Origin: Linnemannia elongata
Lineage: Eukaryota; Mortierellomycota; Mortierellomycetes; Mortierellales; Mortierellaceae
DNA: 64,000 nt
Direction of reading: 5' to 3'
Assembly: GCA_036320915.1 (NCBI GenBank)
Contig: JAXBDG010000008.1
Span: 1,798,001-1,862,000 of the forward strand
Shown here: positions 55,227-64,000 of the stretch, piece by piece
Numbering within the stretch: the first letter of the stretch is position 1
How the letters are laid out: every line of letters starts with the position of its first letter
The notes under the pieces: generated by a model
Database searches by the model: none
What the model was told of the DNA's origin: nothing
What the model saw: the letters and a program-made list of their open reading frames with translations, nothing else
Translations under genes and position numbers: made by a program

Positions 55227-55299
55227 GCCCGGCTAGCTCAATCGGTAGAGCGTCAGACTCTTAATCTGAAGGCTGTGGGTTCGACCCCCACGTTGGGCG
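55227..55299 (+). tRNA. tRNA-Lys(CUU)
   Basis: Same 73-nt sequence and fold as the copies at 16802 and 49061. The retrotransposon lies 12 nt upstream, so the expected Pol III start and upstream region are displaced. Only GATATAAAAG-type flank (ATATAAAA, 55219-55226) remains directly before the gene, while its former upstream block is now at 49205-49229. Confidence 0.97.
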
Positions 55300-55711
55300 C
55301 TTTCCTTTTGCCTTTTCACAAGCAACGCGTCTCTTTCTTTTGTCACCTCGGCTATTACAACCATTGGCAACGTCCCCTCTTCTGAGGTATTTTTTTTCTT
55401 TCTTTCCAATAAACCATTGACGCCGTGCTTCTTTTTGTTTTTTGTTCGCTCCAAAGTCCATTTATTCTGTTCTCAGTGAAATAAGGAGAATCATCTATGT
55501 AGTGTTGTGTTGAGATCAGGGGAAAGATCGCCCGCGAGCTCTTCTGCCTGTTTTTTGACTGACCCAAATTCGTTGGCGTTGTTCACCCTTTTGCACGATG
55601 AGAAAAGTATGAAATAAAAGAGATAGGGCAGAGTATAGTACAGTTAAGTGGTGTGTCAAACGAAAGGAACAAAAAGGGGACGTGTTCATCTTGACAAAAA
55701 AAATTGGTTAC
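55300..55711. other. Intergenic region tRNA-Lys to helical-repeat gene
   Basis: T-rich sequence containing Pol III stop signals (TTTT) after the tRNA and the 3' flank of the minus-strand gene ending at 55712. No other gene is seen. Confidence 0.6.
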
Positions 55712-58700
55712 CTAGAACGTAGTAGCCTACTGAGACGTTCAGCGACAGACACAAACTCGCTGTCCTTCGTGGTTAACAGGTGTACTTGTTCTTTGAGTTG
55801 TTCGACGGGAAGTGCCTTTTATGGTCAAAAGAGAAAACGAAAAAAAAAAGATTAGTCTCCACTCTCGGCACACGCTTTTCTCAAAGTCATGAAAAACAAG
55901 AAATGAAAAAGGTACCTTCAGGATTGCGAGCGGGGCAAGTCGACCAAGACGTAGGTCATCGAGCGATTCATCACTTGCATCCAAAGCAGCTTCCAGCATC
56001 TCCTCTGTGAGCTCGCCTTGCTGCTCGAGAATATCGCTGATAAGGACAAAAAGGGCAGAAACTGCGTTTGGACTTTTGACGATTGACAGTGACAATTGTG
56101 ACCAAGTACGAGAAAGGATAGGATCAGAGGGTGACCCACAAGACTTCGCAACGAGTTCTGAAAAGAGACTGCCCCACAAAATCGAGGGGATCGTCTCACC
56201 GAGGATCTTAACCACACGGAGTAACCTGTCGAGAGAGTCCACTTGTGCGTCTATGTAAAAGCACGAGGTCAAGTGAGGTCGTTTGTCACCATTTTTTCAA
56301 GTGTCAGTGGGAGTGGTTGTTAAACATGCCAGTGTCTAAACAATTAACGTTAATGCACGTACTTGGCGGCGCTGGATTTGAGTTCAATGACTGAATTTTT
56401 GAAACGAGTTGAGGAGGGGTCTTGATCTTGGTCGATGCACCTTTGTGGTTTGCTCCTAAACGCCCGACACGGCTATCAAATGAAGGATATCGTTAAAACT
56501 GAATCTAGTATTCGTGAACACAAAACGCGTACCTTTGATACATTCGAAAGCGCGCTTACCGAATGTACTCAAGAAAAACAGCAAAGCCATCACTCATGGA
56601 CGCGTCTCGTCTCTGAGAAAGCATGCATTCAATCAAAACGGATTCTGCTCTGGAGCGCACGATGCTGTCGGTAGAGTTGATCTCAGGTCCGTAGATGGCA
56701 ATAATCTTAGTCGGGTCTGAACAAGAAGGGCATGAGCGAGAGAGAAAGAAAGAAGGTTAGTTTCATCCTTTTCCCTCTCATGAACAAGCACCTCTCGGAA
56801 ACATAGAAAAAAGTGACCTTACTCAATGAAGCAACGATCTGGCCCAGGGTGACCCTGATCGAGACATCCTTTTCCCGAAACAAGTCAATGACCAAGTCCT
56901 CCAGTTTCCGCCTAATACCCATATCAATGAATGGCATTAGTTCAAGTGTTGAGCAATATAACAATCTTCAAGGCAAGGGGGGAAAAGTGCGCACTGTACC
57001 TCAAATCGCCTGCTTGTTTGGAAAGAACCATCTCAAAGAAGTTTCTCTCAGCCATGGCCTCTACAACATATAACGAGTTCATGGTTTTCCGAACATCGAT
57101 CTTGTCACTCTGGACTGAGCCACTCTGACCTTCACGACGAAGGCGAGCCAGCAATTTAGGGACGAATAGTTCAGGGTAAACTGCCATGTAGGACGACGCT
57201 AGGTTCGCAGAGCCCAGGGATATATCTGAGGGATTATCAAGTATAGCTATGACTTTTGTCTTCATGTCCTGGACCTCTGCCTCGCTCAGCATCGGGACCA
57301 GAGATGCCTGTATAGCAATTGCTGTTGCTTGACCGACGGGGATATTTTCTAGGATCTGAACAGATCAGTCATGTAGTACAAAAATGAAGTGGTTGGTTAG
57401 TCTACCAAAATGAGAGATCGGCACATGCGATAGCACTGAAAATGATAGTAAACCTACTACCACATTTGCGAGGCCCAGGAAGGTGGAGCGAGCTTCACTT
57501 GAGGTTTTCGCAGCGGTATCAAATTGAGAGGGGGGACCACAGTATCCGAGCAACAATCCTGTCGTCAACAATCTCAAGTAAGGGGGGATCTCGTTCTACA
57601 GCCACAATGTAATGATTAGTATGATACTCGCCAGGGACAGTTCAAAGATGAGGAAAGCAACGCGACCACTATTCTTACCATCTGCAAATATGTTTGTGCT
57701 TGCTTCAGGATCTCTTCGGATGGAAGCGCCAGTCTTCTTTTCACAAGCACCACAGATATTAGCTTCCAGGACTGAGCAAATGAAAACATGATCTCACGCG
57801 ACGGAAGAGCCTTGCCACCCATGTGGTGTCGGTTGAATCGTACAAGCATGTCCAAAATGTCAGACATTCCAGCTGTTGCTATATGGACTTGGTCATGAGC
57901 CGACTAGATGAAGGATGAAAAAATAATTGTAAGGCATTGCGAGCTCAGACTGCTTCGCCCTCGAGCAATTATAAATCCTGGCTTGATAGACATGTAGGCA
58001 TACCAGAAGGAAATACTTGATGATGGTCTGCATAGATTTCATGCCCCTGACGAATCCCAGGCCGAATGGCTGCGTATCCTCGGCATTCGCCTCATCATGC
58101 TTGTCCTCGCCCTGGGAATCAAGTTCCACCACGAGGACTGGTTGCCGTATCTTCTCTTTGTCCTCTGCAGCTTTAATCTCCTGAAGCGTTTGCTCCGCAA
58201 GTGTCCGTGAGATCTCGATAGCGATATCCATGGCAAGACTAGTGAGACGCGTCATTGACCTACTGCCATCTGGAGCAAAAGCACTAAACATACAATCATT
58301 AGATTACCAGCCTGTAGAATACTACAATCGGATGTTTAAAGCAATTACCTACCCGTCATTCTGAACTATCGTCGATAAAGACGCCATCCATGCTGAGAGT
58401 GTCTTCCCGTCTGCCAATGGCTCAACTGGCTTTTCCGGATCTAAGCTTGTCAAATATAAATGTGTCAGTGTGGTTACCTGCTACAACTATTTGTCATCGT
58501 TGAATTCAGAATGAAAGACACGAAGGCCCATTCCTTACCATTGCTAGGCTGTGCCACCAGAATGCCAGGTTCCTCATCAACCAGCTTTGACTTTGACTTT
58601 GACTTCGACTTCGACTTTGTCGCGCCTTCTTTCCAGCTCGTAGATTGAGGTCTGATTTGCGTGTCAATAGCATCCTCAATGGCCACAAGAACAGCCAGTT

Positions 58701-59437
58701 TCCGCTTCTTGTCATTGGAAGGCGACAGGTCCTCGCCAAGAGCACGGACCATTAGCGTCCTGTACGGAAACTTTAGCAGAAGCCACTCCAGTACTAGAAA
58801 TGCAGTTTCCTTGTCTGGATCAGATTTTTTAATGATCTAGAGGTTCCCGTCGTTGTAATGTAGAAGTGGGGAAGAAATGTTCAACCAAAGTTAGTTTCCT
58901 TGGCCTTCAAGTTGGGAGAAGGCCGTAGATCCGGAGGGACCTTGAACGTGATATCTGATCCATATTGACATACCTTATCCAGGAATGGTCGGTAGACTTC
59001 CCGCATCTTAGCTATTGACAATTCTCCCTGATCATCTGCGTCAGCGGTCTCCACATGCTTAATCAGACTCCTGAGTGAAGCCGAAACAGCCGCTAGAAAT
59101 AATTGATGCGTAAAAAATAACGCCGCCTTCGTTAATGCCCATTAATGCGCCATGGAGGTCCGTACACCGCGATCACAAGAACAAACTAAAAGAATATCTT
59201 TGAGGCAAACTTACATTCAGCATCCAGATTCGCCATAGCCTTCCTAAGTCCAGATCGTTTCGTCTGAAAGATAACCATGATTGCCAGTCCGAGATTTTTA
59301 AGTCCTCCCTCGTTATTATTCTCTGCGTTTTTTTTGGCACGCACGTCTGAGCGAGTGATGTGCTTTTCATCGTCGAAATGTCTAGAGTCTTGCTCCAGAG
59401 CGAGGTCTTGCTGGAATGATGAAAAACTGTTGTTCAT
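55712..59437 (-). CDS. Large alpha-helical (HEAT/ARM-like) protein, family not recognised
   Basis: A minus-strand gene of about ten or more exons. The chosen start MNNSFSSFQQDLALEQ (59435-59437) lies in the open frame that continues to ...AIMVIFQTKRSGLRKAMANLDAE. Later exons give VSASLRSLIKHVETADADD, TAFLVLEWLLLKFPYRTLMVRALGEDL, a (KS)n linker, DILDMLVRFNRHHMGGKALPS and SWKLISVVLVKRRLALPSEEIL. Then follow SSYMAVYPELFVPKLLARLRREGQSG, NSLYVVEAMAERNFFEMVL, RKLEDLVIDLFREKDVSIRVTLGQIV, and the terminal LFSELVAKSCGSPSDPILSRTWSQLSLS ending RLLRSR. Regularly spaced Leu/Ala helices suggest a helical-repeat scaffold. I do not recognise the family, and a nuclear or trafficking role cannot be chosen. Confidence 0.6.
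58588..58620. repeat. Hexanucleotide (GACTTT/GACTTC)n repeat in coding sequence
   Basis: It encodes an alternating Lys-Ser run on the minus strand in the helical-repeat gene. It could vary in length without frameshift. Confidence 0.85.
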
Positions 59438-59596
59438 GCTGAGTCGACATTCGATGGCAGGTGTGCAGAAAGAAGACGTAAGAAGGTCGATGGCGTTTCG
59501 CGATTCATGAAAAATTATAAAAGAAAAATGCGAAAAAGCGATGCGTGACTTTCGAATCAATAATTTCAGGAACGAGTTTTTATGTGCCTAGGAAAA

Positions 59597-62498
59597 CTAT
59601 TGCTGTAGACGCTTGCGGCCGAGGTTCTTGCGGGTCACTTTGGCGTCGGACCCAATGATCTTGACTGGAGGAGCATACCCTAGCCGAGGAGACTGGCTGC
59701 CAGGAGAAGGTGGCTGGGATGGGTTGTTACTGTACGTGCCACTAGGTGCCTCGTAGTTCAGGTAAGGAACATCCTTCCAGGGAACGCCTGCGATACCTCG
59801 GACAGCACTGTTGTCCTCATTGTGATCCAGACTGGCGTGGATAGGCATGTGAATCGCTCCCTTTACAATCCCATTACACTTCTGCAGCTTGGATGGTGCC
59901 AGAGGGGTCAAAATGTGGAGTGTACGAGTCGAAGGCTGAATACTCCGAATGATCGCCAGACCGTGGCAAGTTGTATGTTCCGGTGGTGGTGGAGGGTACT
60001 GTCCAAGTGGAAAGTAGTTCGGTGGTACGATCTGTCCTGCAGTTGCACCATCAGCAGCCAAAGGGGTCTGAGGCTGAGATGTTTCCGTCTCGCCACCATC
60101 GCCGTCGTGTGGGTTCTCCTTGTCGCCTGTCAAAGCCACCAGACTTGCGTTCAAAGCATACAGGATCTGGCTGGGAGGGACCTGATCAAACAGCACCCAG
60201 ACACCCTTGGCGTTCTTCCAGTCCCAACACCACGGCCGCCGTACCACCAATGCCTGTGTGAAATCCCAAATAAGTCGGTTTCCGTTCTCCACGTCACCTC
60301 CCAGACCAGCCTCATGGTCGAGATAAAAGTACGACAGTAACGCCAATGCACGGTGATCTGCGGGGTGGTACTTTGTAAAGGGCGAAAGGCTGCTATCGTC
60401 GCCAAGGACAACTGCAGCAACATAGAGGAACGTTGGCTGCTCACGTCCAGCGTTCAGAGCTTGCTCCCGAATAGTGGTGAAGAACGACGGAGGCAAGTTA
60501 GAATCGCCATTTGATGGGGAGTGGAACCCGAAGATGTGAGAGGGAGCGGTGTAGGCGAGGAGTTGGATCAAAAGGTCGTATCCCATGCCCTTAATCCAGC
60601 CTTGCGTATTAATGATAAGTGGTATATGATCGTCTTCCTCGTCGTCGCTGTGATAGTCGTCGCTCTCGTCCCATGAGCGTGTGTGCGAGACCTCGCCGTA
60701 GTATGTCTTGACCAACTCCTTGAGGCAGGCCATGTAATAATCGGGGTCGTCTCTGGGGGTGCTGTTTCCGACAAAGAACGCCCTATACGGTTGCCGAGGG
60801 TGTGTGAACGGCGCACCTAATGCAGGTGTCTCAATGACATGAAGTGCCACCATCCCAACTGGTGTAAACTCGGACTGTCCAATGTCGCATTCGATAAACG
60901 CCACCTTTCGGTATCTAATAGCATCCACGAACAAACGATTTCGTTTAGCAAAAGGTCTTGCCTTGGACGAGAAAACATATAGCAAGAATTCCAACTCGCA
61001 TAGGGTTCCTACCTGTTCAGCATGCGGTTCAAAATCAGGCGCGAAAAGGTCGACTTGCCCATCTTTTTGCCTCCACACACAACTGACACAGGAGGCCTCT
61101 TAACACGCATCGAGTTTTCGTCCACGGTCGAGTCGATCAGCGCCTGCATAGCATCTTGCCAGGTGTTGGGTATCCTGAGCGCCGCAATGCTGTCTGTTGG
61201 CTCGAGGATAGGATGAAATCCGGGCAGGCTGGTCTCAAATCGAATCTGCGCCAGCTTTTCCTCGTCCTCGTTGCCCCGAATGCGAGCGTTCTGCTTCATG
61301 GAGAGAATGCCTTTGAATAGAGGAACGACCTTCTCGATCCCGAGGATCCCGCATTCTGAGGCCGATCGGATGGCGAGCACCGTGTCAAAATCCTCCGAAG
61401 CCAGCTGAGATGTCAGGGTCTCCAACTGAGCCTTCAGTTCTGGTGGTGTAGGTGTCGTCTGCTGGGGAACAAGCATGTTTCTTTGTGATCCTGCAAGAGC
61501 GATGGATTCGATAACAGCAAGGGCGTGGGTTCGTGGCGAGATGATAGGAAAGGTCGATATCGAGGATAGGTCTAGTTCTTTTGGTCCTGATCTAACATTC
61601 TTTTTTGATCCGGCGCGCTTCTTTTCAGCTGATCCTGACATGATGTATCCCAATGCTGTTGAGTGTCCCAGAAGAGGTATCACATCCGCACATCCTTGGA
61701 ATACCAGGGTCTATAGGTAGTAAATACGAATGCCGTGAGTGACGAGCTCAATTGTACATCGATTCCAAGTTTTATGGTAAAGCGTCGATCCAGCGCATGT
61801 GTGCTCACCTCTCCACGTCTCATGCCAATGAGGACCATGCTCGGACTTCCTGAATTTGACACATAAACGACATTGTATCTCGTTGGCTTGAAAGTTGATA
61901 CAGACTGGGGATCCGTGAACAGTCTAAAACGTTCAAATCATACAAGGAATGTGAGTAAAGCTGCAATGATCTCGGATCAGCAAAAAGGGTAGATAAAGAC
62001 AGGCGGTTGACTTACCTCCGGTCACGTCTCTCATTCGGTAGAGCTGATATGGCCCCTTTGGCGACTGATTTGGCACCGCTGTCTTCTCCTTCACTCTGGT
62101 CCGAGGCATCGTCCGAGTCACTGTCGCCGCTCTCGTTGCTGTCCAGCGATGCCTTTCCCTCCTCGTCAATATCCACGTTATCTACCTCTATGTGTTCCTC
62201 AGCCTCTGGAGTAACAGGGCCAGGGGCCTTGTTGGCGAGCTCCAGTAATTGTTGCCTCCGAGCGGCGACTGCACTAAGAGGAGCCGATGGTGGTGGTGCA
62301 GCAGCGGTTGTTGAGGTGACGACAGAGACAGTCGTGGTCGTGGTTGTTGACCGCACTATTGAATGCACAATGGCAAGGTGGTAAAAAGGATGAATGTGTG
62401 TGCCTTCGAATGAGACGTGGGTTCGGAAGAAAGGAAGTTCCTGTTGGTTGGCAGTCTTGCTACGCACCTATTTTCTGCTTTTTTGCTTTTGGCGGCAT
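59597..62498 (-). CDS. GRC3: Polynucleotide 5'-hydroxyl kinase GRC3/NOL9
   Basis: Several exons. A short first exon (MPPKAKKQK, start at 62498) leads to an Ala/Thr- and acidic-rich N-terminus. The next exons include LFTDPQSVSTFKPTRYNVVYVSNSG and IMSGSAEKK. The kinase has a Walker A motif GGKKMGKSTFSR, then FIECDIGQSEFTPVGMVAL, LIINTQGWIKGMGYDLL and the conserved tail with FHSP, CHGLAIIRSI and LHILTPL. The product ends RKNLGRKRLQQ. Grc3, with Las1, phosphorylates the 5'-OH end made in ITS2 during 25S/28S rRNA maturation. The P-loop reads GGKKMGKS rather than the common G-x4-GK(T/S), but the spacing is intact. Confidence 0.9.
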
Positions 62499-62672
62499 GG
62501 TCGAATGGGAGGGCAGTGGAGAGAAAGGAATGAACAAAGAGTACGGAGGCAGGCAGGTTGACTGACATTTTTTTCCTTCTTTCTTTCGATATGATGTGGC
62601 TTGCAAAACAAAAACTATCTCTGTGAGGGACTGCTCCTATGTGGAAAATGAAATCCGTGCGTGTCGCGTAGT

Positions 62673-63864
62673 TTACGCGTGCTGGACAATTAGATGGGGC
62701 ACGCCAAAGACACCAAAGCCCTCGCGCTTGGCCCACCTTGCCATGCCCTCAGTCTCAATCCCATGGTCCACAGGAAGACTCGGGAAGTTGATTCCTGCCC
62801 GATGAACAGTCGCCTTGACTAACGTAAATGTCCCTCCCACTCCATCGATCTCAGTCGGCCCTCGAACACTCCCTGCCAGATCGGCCATCGACTGCCGATA
62901 AGTTGGATGTTCCTCCTCGTAGCCTAAATAGAAGCATGTTAACGTGAAATCAATGAGTTAGAGTCCTTCGCACATTTTATCAACCATTGCCTTCATCATC
63001 GATACAGCACCTTTGCTTGCGTTAAAGCATACCTTCAAAGAGAATCTCCTCTTTTCCAAGTGCACGTTGATTAGCAAGCGACTCTTTGGTCTCGATCCAG
63101 TTGTTGCGATCATAGGGGACATTTTTGGTCTCGAACCAGCCCGACTCAAATCGGAAACAGTTGGGCGCAATGATGTCTTTGTCGTACTTTATCAGCTTGA
63201 ACAATAAATCAGGCGCGTAATCAACCACGTCACTGTCCAGCCAAAGAACCCACGACTCGTCAATCAGAGTAGACATGAGAAGCGAGTTTCGACAGCGAGC
63301 CAGCATCTTCCTACGGGCAGCTTGAAGTTCGTATCCATGGCGCTGGTCGTGAGTGACAGGCGAAGACTCGGACTTTTGATGGAAAACTGTAATCCTTCGG
63401 TAGCGTCTTTCGGGATGTGCTCGAAGAGTTGCGATGTGTTTTTGGAGTGACAATAGAGTAGGATCCTTGCTGCTGTCCTCTGTGGTTGTCGATACAAGAA
63501 AGCCAAGGGAAATGAGGTCCGCTGGATAGTCGATCTGGCCAAGCTTTTGAAAGTAGTTGTCGAGATAACGTGCAGCATCCATGAGGGGAGTGAGAATGAG
63601 GATGTGATCTGTTGGAGAGCACTCTGTTATGTCACCCAGAGGGAGATATAGGTGGATATTATTCAAGTCGAGAAGTCGGTACTCTCTTGCTTGAAAGTTT
63701 GTTGCAGGGGTTGTATCGTGTTTTTCTGCTGGAAGAGTAGACTTGCGTCTAGAGTTGCTGTGGTAGCTGAATGGGACGTCAAAGAAAACAAGAGACACCC
63801 AGACACACATCATCAAGAACATGGTAAGGAGTACGATCCCGAGCGAGGACAGACGGCGTGGCAT
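62673..63864 (-). CDS. GT62 mannosyltransferase (Anp1/Mnn9/Van1 family)
   Basis: Two exons (63864-63033, 62923-62673) encode 360 residues. An N-terminal signal anchor (LSSLGIVLLTMFLMMCVWVSLVFF) indicates a type II Golgi membrane protein. The luminal domain has ILILTPLMDAARYLDNYF, ISLGFLVSTTTEDSS, ARRKMLARCRNSLLMSTL, the metal-binding WVLWLDSDVVDYAPDLL, IIAPNCFRFESGWFE and the C-terminal VDHGIETEGMARWAKREGFGVFGVPHLIVQHA. This matches the M-Pol subunits that build mannan chains on N-glycans. I cannot decide between Anp1, Mnn9 and Van1. Confidence 0.92.
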
Positions 63865-64000
63865 AGTGAACTGTGTGTTCTTTGGTTAAGAGTGTTGGTG
63901 AGTACAACAGGAGTTAAGGACAAAAGAGAAAATGCGCCGCCAAAAGTCATCGAAAGGAATGTTGAGTGTAGGCTGACTGCACGTGACGAGTGCCTACTTG
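63865..64000. other. Upstream flank of the GT62 gene at the window edge
   Basis: 136 bp with no coding evidence; likely promoter. Confidence 0.5.

Noticed and set aside
1..64000. CRISPR arrays, bacterial-type operons, riboswitches
   Set aside because: No spaced direct-repeat array or bacterial gene organisation is seen; genes carry spliceosomal introns throughout.

Overview
The window is nuclear DNA of a filamentous, early-diverging fungus. My best guess is Mortierellomycota (Mortierella/Linnemannia type), inferred from gene style and gene set rather than from any search. Protein genes are packed on both strands and have many short introns, mostly GT-AG. Start codons are preceded by long pyrimidine-rich tracts. 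The gene set combines core eukaryotic factors that are missing from baker's yeast (RBM8A/Y14, ARMH3, DENR, methylcrotonyl-CoA carboxylase) with fungal cell-wall genes (a Crh-type GH16 enzyme, an Anp1/Mnn9-family GT62 enzyme). I work from splice sites read by eye, so exon borders are predictions.

Layout. 0-8 kb: the 3' end of a basic Gly-rich protein gene, a WW/FF-domain protein (TCERG1/Urn1 type), DENR/TMA22, the splicing factor CWC2, GPATCH11 and TIM23. 9.3-10.3 kb: a secreted protein resembling AA11 lytic polysaccharide monooxygenases, with a predicted N-terminal histidine. 10.7-16.7 kb: a transposon island with a broken piggyBac-type transposase followed by four LINE-type insertions (A-D), head to tail, each starting with a T-run (poly-A tail on the minus strand) and separated by copies of the same target-site sequence. 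16.8 kb: tRNA-Lys(CUU). 17-30 kb: RBM8A, STOML2, a TLC-domain membrane protein, MCCA, RAE1 and an ankyrin-repeat protein. 31-36.5 kb: two tandem alpha-arrestin genes. 36.8-38.5 kb: the Crh-type glycosidase. 38.5-42.2 kb: mostly non-coding, with one weak gene candidate. 42-48.5 kb: PPIL2 and ARMH3, convergent. 49-55.3 kb: a complete Ty3-type LTR retrotransposon with LTRs that look identical, inserted between two divergent tRNA-Lys(CUU) genes. 55.7-63.9 kb: a large helical-repeat-like protein of unknown family, the RNA 5'-kinase GRC3/NOL9 and a GT62 mannosyltransferase.

How things work together. Six genes act in mRNA splicing or mRNP handling (WW-FF protein, CWC2, GPATCH11, RBM8A, PPIL2, RAE1). 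They are not an operon; several sit in divergent or convergent pairs with short spacers. The most notable signal is the relation of retroelements to tRNA-Lys genes. A Ty3-type element sits 12 nt upstream of one mature tRNA-Lys, with a 4-5 bp target duplication, as yeast Ty3 does at Pol III start sites. A stack of LINE insertions sits about 90 bp upstream of another tRNA-Lys and reuses one target site repeatedly. The three tRNA-Lys genes also share an upstream sequence block.
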